From Streptomyces capillispiralis (lineage in GTDB: Bacteria; Actinomycetota; Actinomycetes; Streptomycetales; Streptomycetaceae): a DNA stretch of 64,000 bases. Under the pieces are notes generated by a model that was given only the letters and a program-made list of their open reading frames with translations, was not told the DNA's origin and did no database searches. Location: NCBI RefSeq assembly GCF_007829875.1, contig NZ_VIWV01000001.1, positions 7,576,001-7,640,000 of the forward strand, read 5' to 3'. This document shows, piece by piece, positions 8,651 through 15,948 of the stretch. Each line of letters opens with the position of its first letter. Position 1 is the first letter of the stretch. Both the position numbers and the translations under genes were made by a program.

Positions 8651-9061
8651 GTGCACGACGAATTCCTGTGCCACGTCACGGCCTACGGAGTCTGTGACGG
8701 CCGGCGCATCGGCGTACCCCTGGGCACCTACCGGGCACCCACGCTCGCCCTCGCCCTGTGGTGGCTGCGCGACCGCGCCTCCTGGATCGCCGAGCGCCTC
8801 GACCCCCGGCCCGACGCCGAGCACTTACCGCCGGGCGCGCTCGTTCCCGTCCCCGACGGCGTGCCCGACGTACCCGCCGTGCTGCGCACCTGGTGCGCCG
8901 ACGCCGCACGGCAGGAGGAGGTGGCCGAGGCGCTCGCCGCCGGACGGATGGTGCGCGTCGCCACCGGCGACGAGACCACGGAGTACGAACTGCTGGCCGA
9001 ATCCGTGGACGCCCTGCGCATCCAGCGCGCCGCCCGGGTGCTCGGCGTCCCGGTCGCCTGA
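8651..9061 (+). CDS. Conserved hypothetical protein with a TTA (bldA) codon
   Basis: 136 residues from the GTG at 8651, with GGGAGG at 8641-8646. The N-terminus (HDEFLCHVTAYGVCDGRRIGVPLGTYRAPTLALALWWLRDRASWIAERL) looks like a small alpha/beta domain; the C-terminus is helical and acidic. No recognised motif. Codon 59 is TTA (8825-8827), so translation should need the bldA tRNA and be confined to late growth. A longer in-frame reading from 8477 lacks a comparable ribosome site and crosses the inverted repeat. Confidence 0.7.
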   Translation: MHDEFLCHVTAYGVCDGRRIGVPLGTYRAPTLALALWWLRDRASWIAERLDPRPDAEHLPPGALVPVPDGVPDVPAVLRTWCADAARQEEVAEALAAGRMVRVATGDETTEYELLAESVDALRIQRAARVLGVPVA

Positions 9062-9077
9062 CGGCGCCCGGCCCGGC

Positions 9078-10382
9078 TCAGCGGCCCGTCGCGCCCCCGC
9101 GCCGCGCGGTGTCCGCCCCGCCGGCGTCGCCCCCGCGCCGCACCCGGCGCGCCAGCAACGCCCCCGCGAAGCCGGTGACCAGACCCCACAGCAGGGCCAG
9201 CCCCAGCGTGCTCCACGGCCGCGGCCTCAGCAGCACCTGCCCGGAGAACCCCTCGCCCAGGTCACCGATGCCGAGCACCGACAGACCGATCCGCGCGGAG
9301 ATCCGGGCCATCAGGCAGATCATCAGCACCGTCAGGGCCAGCGCCACCGCCATGTGCACGGCGTGCTGCCAGGCGCGGATCCGCGGCGGGGACAGGGCCG
9401 CCGCCACGAACGCGGCGGCCAGCAGCAGCACCGCGACCACCACCAGCAGCCACCACCATTTCCGGCCGTCGTGCTCGACGAGCGTGCCCAGGTTCAGCGT
9501 GGAGACGTCCGGTGTGCGCAGCACCTCGTCGAGCACCCGCGGCATGGGCAGCCCGAAGGGCCCCTCCACCCTGCCGTCCCAGGTGGCGCCGAACCCGACC
9601 GTCAGGGCGAGCCAGACCACGTTGGGCAGCCCGAGCAGGATCACGGCGAACGTCTCGACCGCGTGGCCCCGGGTGGCCGCGACGAACAGCGCGACGAGGA
9701 GGCCGATGACGACGCAGGCGAGCAGCAGCCGCACCATCGCGCGCGCCGCCGGACGCACCGAGGTCTGGAAGCGCAGCAGCCCGGCGGGCAGCGGGGCGCC
9801 GCGGGACACCATGAGCGTCACCACCAGGACCCCCGCCAGCCAGACCAGGCCGATGAGCACGCTCACCGGCACGTCGGCGGAGAATCCGACCACGGGCGCC
9901 AGCCCGAACAGGTCACCGAGGTCGCCGAGCGGGCCGTCCCCGAGGGAGATCTCGAACGTGTGCCGCGCGGCGAGTGCCAGAGCGAGCAGCGCGAGCAGCC
10001 ACAGCGCGGCGATCCGCGCGGCCCACCCGGCCAGCTCGGGCGCTCCCGCCACCGCCCGGTGACGCAGCGGGCGCAGGAAGCCCCGGCCGATGACCAGCGC
10101 CCCCACGAGGGTGACGGACAGCGGGATCACCGTCAGGCCGCCCTCCGTGCCGGCCAGACCGCCGGCGTCCCCCGACAGCTCGACCCTCCCGCCGACGGCC
10201 GTCACCACGGTCGCCGCGACCACCTGCGGGAAGGCACCGCCCGGCAGCTCCGTGGCACCGGCCGCCCACAGCCCCAGCACCGCCACCACGCCCATGGCGA
10301 TCAGGGCGCCGAGTACCGTGACGAGGGCCTGCGCCCAGCCGTGGCGGGCGACCGGACGGCCGGAAGAGGTGCGTGAGCTCAC
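9078..10382 (-). CDS. Polytopic integral membrane protein (streptophobe-like)
   Basis: 434 residues with about ten hydrophobic segments, for example ALVTVLGALIAMGVVAVLGL, LTVIPLSVTLVGALVIG, IAALWLLALLALALAA, VSVLIGLVWLAGVLVV and LLLVVVAVLLLAAAFVAAA (excerpts not contiguous). The layout and the PNVVWLALTVGFGATWDG segment resemble the actinomycete streptophobe family, whose role is unknown. No transporter signature or nucleotide-binding site is seen. The GTG start at 10382 has only a weak ribosome site. It ends 17 bases from the convergent gene at 9061. Confidence 0.75.
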   Translation of the reverse strand: MSSRTSSGRPVARHGWAQALVTVLGALIAMGVVAVLGLWAAGATELPGGAFPQVVAATVVTAVGGRVELSGDAGGLAGTEGGLTVIPLSVTLVGALVIGRGFLRPLRHRAVAGAPELAGWAARIAALWLLALLALALAARHTFEISLGDGPLGDLGDLFGLAPVVGFSADVPVSVLIGLVWLAGVLVVTLMVSRGAPLPAGLLRFQTSVRPAARAMVRLLLACVVIGLLVALFVAATRGHAVETFAVILLGLPNVVWLALTVGFGATWDGRVEGPFGLPMPRVLDEVLRTPDVSTLNLGTLVEHDGRKWWWLLVVVAVLLLAAAFVAAALSPPRIRAWQHAVHMAVALALTVLMICLMARISARIGLSVLGIGDLGEGFSGQVLLRPRPWSTLGLALLWGLVTGFAGALLARRVRRGGDAGGADTARRGGATGR

Positions 10383-10440
10383 CTCTGCACGCTAAGCAGC
10401 CCCGGCGGCCACCGCCCGCCGGGAGGTCCGTCCGCGTCGC

Positions 10441-10875
10441 TCAGACCCGGTGGTGCGCATGCCCGGTGCGGATCACCAGCGCGTGGTCGCCGAGCCCCAG
10501 CAGACGGCCGGCCGGCAGCTCGCCGGACGTCGTGAGCACCGTCCCGATCCGGGCGGTCAGCGGATCGAACGCGGCGTCGAGCACCGTGCCCCGCTCCTCG
10601 CCGCACTCCGTGAGCACCCTGCTGCCGAGCAGGTCACGATGGGGCGGCGCCCCTGCCGGACCGCCGGACGGGCGCACGATCAGCATGTCCGGGCCGACGG
10701 CACGCAGGGCGCCCCAGGCCACCACGGCCTCCCTGCGCAGCCGCCCGCGCCCTATCCGGACGTGCGTGACCCTCCCGTGCGCCGCGTCGACCGTCAGGGC
10801 CCGCACCACCCCCAGACGCTCCGCGTCGCCCGGCGTCAGCACCGGCAGCCCGCGCACCCGCGAGAACAGCATCAC
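10441..10875 (-). CDS. PRC-barrel domain protein (second of a pair)
   Basis: About 144 residues with two PRC-barrel-like repeats (FSRVRGLPVLTPGDAERLGVVRALTVD and LLGSRVLTECGEERGTVLDAAFD). PRC barrels are small beta-barrel scaffolds found in RimM and photosynthetic reaction centres; actinobacterial stand-alone ones are of unknown role. The start is GTG at 10875 or ATG at 10872; both overlap the stop of the upstream PRC gene (GTGATG), so the two are translationally coupled. The pair lies next to a sigma/anti-sigma cluster. Confidence 0.8.
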   Translation of the reverse strand: MMLFSRVRGLPVLTPGDAERLGVVRALTVDAAHGRVTHVRIGRGRLRREAVVAWGALRAVGPDMLIVRPSGGPAGAPPHRDLLGSRVLTECGEERGTVLDAAFDPLTARIGTVLTTSGELPAGRLLGLGDHALVIRTGHAHHRV

Positions 10876-11453
10876 GACGCCACACCCCTCCGGTCGTGCC
10901 GGGCGCCGACGCGGGCCACGAACCCCGGCAGGTCGTCGGTGACGTACGTGGTCGCGTGCGCGGGGATCACCAGCGTCCGGCCGGTGACGCTCAGGGCCTC
11001 GCCCCGCGGCACGTACACCCGGTGCCGCCGGTGCCGGGAGCCGTGCACCAGCTCCCGGTGCGCGGCGAGCCGGAAGGCGACCAGCCGGCCGCTGGTGCCG
11101 CCCTCGACCAGCACGTCCAGGACCGTGCCCACCGCGTCGCCGTCGTCGGTCAGGACCTGCGCCCCGAGCAGCCGCCCGCGCACGGCGTCACGGCGCGCCA
11201 CCGACAGGGGCAGGTCGAACAGCGCCCCCTCGTCGCGGACCATGACCGCGTGACGCCCCAGGCAGTGCACCGCCGGCCAGGGCAGATCCCGCGGCAGGGG
11301 GCCCGACAGCAGGGTCCGGCCGGTCAGGGTGAAACTCGCGATCCGCCGGGCGGACGGGTCGAAGACGGTGTCCTTCACATGCGCCAGGCAGTCCCCGCCC
11401 AGCGTCACCACGGGCAGCGTCGTCAGGCTCCGCACCGCCGTCAGTCCGTTCAT
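10872..11453 (-). CDS. PRC-barrel domain protein (first of a pair)
   Basis: 193 residues from the ATG at 11453 (MNGLTAVRSLTTLPVVTLGG). Two PRC-like segments: VVTLGGDCLAHVKDTVFDPSA and LLGAQVLTDDGDAVGTVLDVLVE. It is coupled to the second PRC gene by overlapping stop and start codons and is divergent from an RsbW-like ATPase 144 bases away. An in-frame start at 11513 would extend into the divergent promoter and is less likely. A third PRC gene at 58279 is also paired with an RsbW-like ATPase, suggesting a recurring functional link. Confidence 0.82.
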   Translation of the reverse strand: MNGLTAVRSLTTLPVVTLGGDCLAHVKDTVFDPSARRIASFTLTGRTLLSGPLPRDLPWPAVHCLGRHAVMVRDEGALFDLPLSVARRDAVRGRLLGAQVLTDDGDAVGTVLDVLVEGGTSGRLVAFRLAAHRELVHGSRHRRHRVYVPRGEALSVTGRTLVIPAHATTYVTDDLPGFVARVGARHDRRGVAS

Positions 11454-11523
11454 GGCCCGCCCTTCCGCCGAACCCGGCGGAACCCGGGTTCCCCGCCCCG
11501 CGAGGCCGCACACCGATCAGGTG

Positions 11524-11548
11524 GACTGCGCGGCGGGACTCGGGGTAC
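11524..11548 (+). promoter_or_regulatory. SigB-type promoter candidate
   Basis: GACT (11524-11527), 15 bases, GGGTAC (11543-11548), matching GNNT-N14-16-GGGTA(C/T) recognised by Streptomyces SigB-family holoenzymes. It lies 49 bases upstream of the RsbW-like ATPase start. The -35 is less typical than GTTT. Confidence 0.55.
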
Positions 11549-11597
11549 CAGGACTGGTGCAGATCGTCCGGCCTGCCGGCTTCGCAGAAAGAAACGC

Positions 11598-12053
11598 ATG
11601 ACCTATCACCTGGACGGGGCAGTGATACCGACTGGTTTCGACGTGCCCGTGGAACCGCTGCGGCGGGCGGCACACTTCACCGGCGAGCCGGGTTGCATCG
11701 CCGACGCGCGGGCCTTCGCCGCGCACTTCCTCGAGCAGCTCAGGACCGAGTGGTGCGCCGAGATCGACGAGCGGGCCGACGGCGCCGTGCTCCTGGTGGT
11801 GAGCGAGCTGGTGACCAACGCCGACCGGCACAGCGGCGGACCGTACATCCTGGAGCTGGAGGGCACGGCCGCCTCGCTCACGGTGATGGTCTACGACAGC
11901 AGCGCCGCCCTGCCCCGCGTCTTCCCCCGCGACCCCCGGCGCGTCGGCCGGCACGGACTGGAGATCGTCCAGGCGCTGGCCCTGCGCGTCGACGTGGAAC
12001 GGGTGCCCGTCGGCAAGCGCGTGCGGGCGGTCATCGGCCTCGGCGCCGGGTGA
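11598..12053 (+). CDS. RsbW-like GHKL ATPase / anti-sigma factor
   Basis: 151 residues with a HATPase_c domain: N box VVSELVTNADRH (near residue 75), Asp of the G1 box in VYDSS, and a G2-like GRHGLEIV. Such proteins are Ser/Thr kinases that phosphorylate STAS antagonists and bind SigB-type sigma factors. The ATG at 11598 has only a weak AAAGAAA site; an upstream in-frame reading adds low-complexity sequence. The gene is convergent with a SigB-family sigma gene, leaving a 24-base gap, and has its own SigB-type promoter candidate. Direct pairing with that sigma factor is inferred. Confidence 0.85.
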   Translation: MTYHLDGAVIPTGFDVPVEPLRRAAHFTGEPGCIADARAFAAHFLEQLRTEWCAEIDERADGAVLLVVSELVTNADRHSGGPYILELEGTAASLTVMVYDSSAALPRVFPRDPRRVGRHGLEIVQALALRVDVERVPVGKRVRAVIGLGAG

Positions 12054-12077
12054 GACCGGGGCGGCCGGCCCCGGAGG

Positions 12078-12959
12078 TCAGGCGCAGCCGAGTTCGCCGA
12101 GCATGCCCTCACGCAGGCGGGAGATGATCCGCTTGATCAGACGGGACACGTGCATCTGGGAGCAGCCGAGGCGTTCGCCGATCTCCGCCTGGGTGGCCTC
12201 CTCCACGAACCGCATGTGGAGGATCTCCCGGTCACGCTCGCTGAGTTCGGCCATCAGGGGGGCCAGCGCGTGGAAGTCCTCGACGAGCCGCAGCCCCTCC
12301 TCCTCGACGCCGATGAAGTCGGCGAGGACGGACTCGCCGCCCTCGGGGCCGTCACCGGTGAGGGCGGCGTCCAGGGACGACGAGTTGTACCCGTTCGCCG
12401 CGATCTGCCCCTCGACGACCTGCTGCTCGGTGAGGTTCATCAGCGTGGCCAGCTCGGCGACCGTGGGGTCCCGGTCCAGCCGGCTGGCGAGTTCCTCGCG
12501 GGCCTTGGCCAGCTCGACGCGCAGCTCCTGGAGCCGGCGCGGCACGTGCACGGCCCACGTGGTGTCACGGAAGAAGCGCTTGATCTCGCCCACGATGTAC
12601 GGCAGCGCGAAGGAGGTGAACTCGACCTCGCGGGACAGCTCGAACCGGTCGATCGCCTTGATCAGCCCGATCATGCCGGTCTGCACGATGTCGTCCATGT
12701 CGTCGCCCCGGCCGCGGAACCGCCCGGCCGCGAACCGTACGAGGGACATGTTCATCTCGATGAGGGTGTTGCGCGCGTACTGGTACTCGCGCGTGCCCTC
12801 CTCCAGCTCCGCCATGCGGCGGAAGAACTGCCGTGACAGCTCCCGGGCGTCGCGCGGGGCCACGGCGCGCGGGTCCACCACGTCCCCCCGGCTTCCGCCG
12901 ACCGTCCCGGCTTCGGTGTGCTCGTCGTGCGCCTGCGACCGGATCACGGCGGTCTCCAT
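12078..12959 (-). CDS. RNA polymerase sigma factor, SigB/SigF/SigG family
   Basis: 293 residues. Region 2 runs DDIVQTGMIGLIKAIDRF to VHVPRRLQEL, region 3 LDRDPTVAELATLMNLTEQQV, and region 4 ends with the helix-turn-helix TQAEIGERLGCSQMHVSRL. Such group 3 factors direct stress and development promoters. It sits next to popR and clpP3-clpP4, the setting I recall for S. coelicolor sigL, so it may be the SigL orthologue. A GAAT-N15-GGGTAC site 58 bases upstream suggests autoregulation or cross-regulation by a SigB-type factor. Partner-switching genes flank it. Confidence 0.95.
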   Translation of the reverse strand: METAVIRSQAHDEHTEAGTVGGSRGDVVDPRAVAPRDARELSRQFFRRMAELEEGTREYQYARNTLIEMNMSLVRFAAGRFRGRGDDMDDIVQTGMIGLIKAIDRFELSREVEFTSFALPYIVGEIKRFFRDTTWAVHVPRRLQELRVELAKAREELASRLDRDPTVAELATLMNLTEQQVVEGQIAANGYNSSSLDAALTGDGPEGGESVLADFIGVEEEGLRLVEDFHALAPLMAELSERDREILHMRFVEEATQAEIGERLGCSQMHVSRLIKRIISRLREGMLGELGCA

Positions 12960-13016
12960 TGCCTCTCCCCACGGACGTCACGGCTGACCTGTGCCTGAGC
13001 TGTACCGGCTATCCGG

Positions 13017-13041
13017 GTACCCAGGTCACGCTGACACATTC
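13017..13041 (-). promoter_or_regulatory. SigB-type promoter of the sigma-factor gene
   Basis: On the minus strand: GAAT (13041-13038), 15 bases, GGGTAC (13022-13017), about 58 bases before the ATG at 12959. The -10 is part of a GGGTACCC palindrome. The match and spacing equal those of four other sites in the window. Confidence 0.65.
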
Positions 13042-13205
13042 GCACCGTGTTCCCACGGCCGGAGGACGCGGTGCGCATCGGTCGTCACTCCTACGACCGA
13101 TGGTACGGGGCGCAGGCGGGCGTGGCAGCCCGGGCCGGGTCCCGGGCCGTGTCGGCGCGTTGCCGGGCCGCCGGGCGGGCCGTGCCTCACGGGTGCTTCA
13201 CTCAG

Positions 13206-13250
13206 GGCGGAACGCCGCTCCCTTCCCCCCGGGACCGGAATTCCTAGGCT
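13206..13250 (+). promoter_or_regulatory. popR promoter with PopR/ClgR-like half-site
   Basis: A TAGGCT -10 (13245-13250) ends 6 bases before the GTG at 13257, so transcription could start at or near the start codon (leaderless). Upstream, GGCGGAACGCC (13207-13217 region) contains CGGAACGC, the same 8-mer seen in the large dyad before clpP3, suggesting autoregulation. Confidence 0.45.
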
Positions 13251-13256
13251 GAGGAG

Positions 13257-13691
13257 GTGACCAGTGAAGCGCCCGACCACGCCCCCGTCATCCCCCTGCG
13301 ACCCGGCCAGGCCCCGCCGGCCCGGACCCCCGACCCCACGGCCAGAGAGCCCCTGTGGCGGGACCTGGTCGGCGACGTGCTGCGCCGGGAGCGGCTCGCC
13401 CAGGAGCGGACGCTGAAGGACGTCGCCGACGCGGCCCGCATCTCCATGCCCTACCTCTCGGAGGTGGAGCGGGGCCGCAAGGAGGCGTCGTCGGAGGTCC
13501 TCGCGGCCGCCGCCCAGGCGCTCGGCCTGGGCCTCGGGGACCTGCTGTCACGGGTCCACGGCGAGCTGGTCCGCGTCACCAGCGCCGGGCGCCGGGTGGG
13601 CGCGGGCCGGCTCACCGGCTCCGGCCACCGGGCCGCCCCGGGGCGGGGCGTGTCCGGCTCCGCGCACAACGGGCTGTGCCTGGCCGCCTGA
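13257..13691 (+). CDS. popR: XRE-family clp regulator, PopR/ClgR type
   Basis: 144 residues with a helix-turn-helix of the ClgR/PopR type (LKDVADAARISMPYLSEVERGRKEASSEVLAAAAQALGL, residues of about 53-92). It ends in GLCLAA; in S. lividans the two C-terminal alanines of PopR mark it for ClpP1P2 degradation, which couples loss of the main protease to induction of clpP3-clpP4. The gene is convergent with clpP3-clpP4, which it likely activates. The only plausible start is the GTG at 13257, which overlaps a GAGGAGG stretch and has an in-frame stop 12 bases upstream. Confidence 0.88.
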   Translation: MTSEAPDHAPVIPLRPGQAPPARTPDPTAREPLWRDLVGDVLRRERLAQERTLKDVADAARISMPYLSEVERGRKEASSEVLAAAAQALGLGLGDLLSRVHGELVRVTSAGRRVGAGRLTGSGHRAAPGRGVSGSAHNGLCLAA

Positions 13692-13719
13692 CCTCCGTCC
13701 GCCGACTGGCCCGGCCGCC

Positions 13720-14322
13720 TCACGTCCCCGTCAGGCGCCGGGCCAGCACCTCGTCCGCCAGGCCGTACACCACGGCCTCTTGGGCGGTGAACACCTTGTC
13801 GCGGTCCATGTCCGCGCGCAGGGTCGCCACGTCGTGCCGGGTGTGCCGGGACAGCACCTCCTCCACCTGGGAGCGGATCCGCACCATCTCCTTGGCCTGG
13901 AGCGACAGGTCCGACGCGGTGCCCCGTGCCCCGCCCGAGGCCGGCTGCCCGAGCAGCACCCGCGCGTGCTCCAGCACGAACCGCCGCCCCGGGTCGCCGC
14001 CCGCCAGCAGCACGGCCGCCGTGGAGGCCGCCTGCCCGACGCAGAACGTCGAGATCGGCGCCCGGACGAACGTCATCGTGTCGTAGATCGCCATCAGCGA
14101 GGTGAACGAGCCGCCGGGCGAGTTGATGTAGATCGCGATCTCGCTCTCCGGGGCCTCGGACTCCAGGTGCAGGAGTTGCGCGATGACCACGTTGGCGACC
14201 CCGTCGTCGATCTCCGTGCCCAGGAAGATGATCCGCTCCGACAGCAGCCGGCTGAACACGTCGTAGGACCGCTCGCCCCGCGGGGTGCGCTCGACGACGT
14301 TCGGAATCGTGTACGTCCCCAT
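13720..14322 (-). CDS. clpP4: ClpP-family protein lacking the catalytic histidine
   Basis: 200 residues, second gene of a ClpP pair. The fold is clear (IIFLGTEIDDGVAN, YINSPGGS, AIYDTM). The nucleophile Ser100 is present in GQAASTAA, and Asp171 in RADMDRD aligns with the catalytic Asp. Where ClpP has M-H-Q-P, this protein reads LLGQPASGG, so Gly125 replaces the catalytic His. It is probably inactive alone and may work in mixed rings with ClpP3. The ATG at 14322 overlaps the upstream stop by one base (TGATG), so the two are coupled. Confidence 0.88.
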   Translation of the reverse strand: MGTYTIPNVVERTPRGERSYDVFSRLLSERIIFLGTEIDDGVANVVIAQLLHLESEAPESEIAIYINSPGGSFTSLMAIYDTMTFVRAPISTFCVGQAASTAAVLLAGGDPGRRFVLEHARVLLGQPASGGARGTASDLSLQAKEMVRIRSQVEEVLSRHTRHDVATLRADMDRDKVFTAQEAVVYGLADEVLARRLTGT

Positions 14323-14978
14323 CACTGCAGCCCCATCCTGCGTCGTGTCGCCGCCGGGCGGACGTCGTCGAGCGACTCCACCACCCGGTCGACCATCCCG
14401 TACTCCCGCGCCTGCTCGGCCGTGAACCAGCGGTCCCGGTCGCCGTCCCGGGAGATGGTCTCCGGGGTCTGTCCGGTGTGCTCGGCGGTGATCCGCTCGA
14501 TGGTCCGCTTGGTGAAGTCCAGGTTCGCCGCCTGGATCTCGATGTCGGCGGTGGTGCCGCCGATGCCGCCCGACGGCTGGTGCATCATGACGCGCGCGTT
14601 CGGCAGCGCGTAGCGCTTGCCCGGCGTGCCGACGCACAGCAGGAACTGGCCCATGCTGGCGGCGAAGCCCATGGCCAGGGTGGAGACGTCATTGGGGATC
14701 AGCCGCATCGTGTCGTAGATCGCCAGCCCCGCGTGCACGGATCCGCCGGGACTGTTGATGTACAGGGCGATGTCGGTGCGCGGGTCCTCCGCGGACAGGA
14801 TCAGCAGCTGCGCGCAGACCCGGTTGGCGGAGACCTCGTCGACCTGGGTGCCCAGCAGCACGATCCGCTGGGCGAGCAGCTGCGCGGCGAGGTGGTCGTC
14901 GAACCGGTTCGGCGGGGTCTCGCCCTCCTCGGCCCGGGGCAGTACGGCCGGCCACGGGCCGGCGGTGCGTGGAGACAT
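14322..14978 (-). CDS. clpP3: ATP-dependent Clp protease proteolytic subunit ClpP3
   Basis: 218 residues. All three catalytic residues are visible: Ser108 in GFAASMG, His133 in MMHQPSGG, and an Asp near 178 in TISRDGDRD. It should form the cytosolic barrel protease with a Clp ATPase. In Streptomyces clpP3-clpP4 is the back-up pair turned on by PopR when ClpP1P2 fails. The first 20 or so residues may be removed as a propeptide. A large dyad at 15003-15029 upstream is the likely operator. Confidence 0.9.
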   Translation of the reverse strand: MSPRTAGPWPAVLPRAEEGETPPNRFDDHLAAQLLAQRIVLLGTQVDEVSANRVCAQLLILSAEDPRTDIALYINSPGGSVHAGLAIYDTMRLIPNDVSTLAMGFAASMGQFLLCVGTPGKRYALPNARVMMHQPSGGIGGTTADIEIQAANLDFTKRTIERITAEHTGQTPETISRDGDRDRWFTAEQAREYGMVDRVVESLDDVRPAATRRRMGLQ

Positions 14979-15002
14979 GGGCGCTCCTGGTGGTCGCTCG
15001 TC

Positions 15003-15029
15003 GGAACGCGGCCGGGACGACCGCGTTCC
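15003..15029. promoter_or_regulatory. Operator-like dyad upstream of clpP3
   Basis: GGAACGCGG (15003-15011) and CCGCGTTCC (15021-15029) form a perfect 9-bp inverted repeat with a 9-base gap, 25 bases upstream of the clpP3 start. It contains CGC/GCG half-sites of the kind bound by ClgR/PopR, and the octamer CGGAACGC is shared with the popR promoter. Confidence 0.6.
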
Positions 15030-15066
15030 TCCACTGTCGACGGGCCGGCGGGGCGGGCGGGGAGAT

Positions 15067-15098
15067 CTCTGCCCGTGGCAGATTCGCCACGGGCAGAG
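15067..15098. promoter_or_regulatory. Perfect 13-bp inverted repeat in the clpP3 upstream gap
   Basis: CTCTGCCCGTGGC (15067-15079), loop AGATTC, GCCACGGGCAGAG (15086-15098). It lies between two divergent genes, so it is not an obvious terminator for either. It could be a second operator, or a terminator for an unseen transcript. The rest of the gap to 15329 shows no further structure I can name. Confidence 0.5.
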
Positions 15099-15329
15099 CG
15101 CGCTCAGCCGGTCCGCTCCTCCCGCGACTGGCGGGAGAACGCCCGGACATCACCCACCACCAGGTTCTCCGTGTGTTGCGCCCGGTGCCGCAGCGGCATC
15201 CGGAGTTCGGCGGGGAGGAGCAGGCGCGACACGTGGTGCCGCCATCCGGGTTGTTCCGCCGCCCACCGATGAGTCCCGGGGAGCGGACCGGTCACCACTG
15301 TTGACCGCGTTCCCACCCAGGAGGTAGCC

Positions 15330-15812
15330 ATGAGCGCCGACGGATTCACCACATGTCTCTGGTTCGACGGCCGGGCCGAGGAGGCCGCCGACTTCTACGT
15401 CTCCGTCTTCAAGAACTCGAGCGTCGGCCGCGTCCTGCGGTACACCGAGTCCGGGTACGGCACCACGGGCTCCGTGCTCACCGTGGAGTTCACGGCCAAC
15501 GGACAGAGGTTCGTCGCGCTGAACGGTGGGCCCCAGTTCCAGTTCACCGAGGCGATCTCCTTCCAGCTCGACTGCGAGGACCAGGCCGAGGTGGACCACT
15601 ACTGGGAGAAGCTCGTCGAGGGCGGCGGCGAACACGGCCCCTGCGGCTGGCTCAAGGACCGTTTCGGTGTGTCCTGGCAGGTCAACCCCGTGCGGCTGAC
15701 CGAGATGATCAGCGACCCGGACACCCGGAAGGCGGACCGCGCCCTGAAGGCCATGATGGCGATGGGCAAGATCGACATCGCCGCCCTGGAGAAGGCGTAC
15801 GCGGGCGAGTGA
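15330..15812 (+). CDS. PhnB-like VOC superfamily protein
   Basis: 160 residues of the PhnB/3-demethylubiquinone-9 methyltransferase-like VOC group: TCLWFDGRAEEAADFYVSVFKNS at the N-terminus, VEFTANGQRFVALNGGPQFQFTEAISF in the middle, and GWLKDRFGVSWQVNP at the C-terminal strand, followed by the family's helical tail with MMAMGKIDIAALEKAY. Despite the common database name, these are not established methyltransferases; relatives bind small molecules. The ATG at 15330 has AGGAGG close upstream. Confidence 0.85.
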   Translation: MSADGFTTCLWFDGRAEEAADFYVSVFKNSSVGRVLRYTESGYGTTGSVLTVEFTANGQRFVALNGGPQFQFTEAISFQLDCEDQAEVDHYWEKLVEGGGEHGPCGWLKDRFGVSWQVNPVRLTEMISDPDTRKADRALKAMMAMGKIDIAALEKAYAGE

Positions 15813-15948
15813 CGGCCGGGCCGGACGGCGGGGCCCGCGGCGGCCCCGCCCCGGCCCCCCGGGCGGGACGGCCGCTCGGCGCGCGGGCGCGAGTCGGGAT
15901 GGCTAGCGTGAGGAGACGGACCGATCGCCTGTCCGGAGGGCCGCAGCC

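Noticed and set aside
12991..13280. Short open frames between the sigma-factor gene and popR
   Set aside because: Overlapping frames on both strands, no ribosome sites, and the region contains the sigma promoter.
15104..15352. 82-codon minus-strand frame across the PhnB-like start
   Set aside because: No good ribosome site, overlaps a real start codon region, and the product shows no family pattern.
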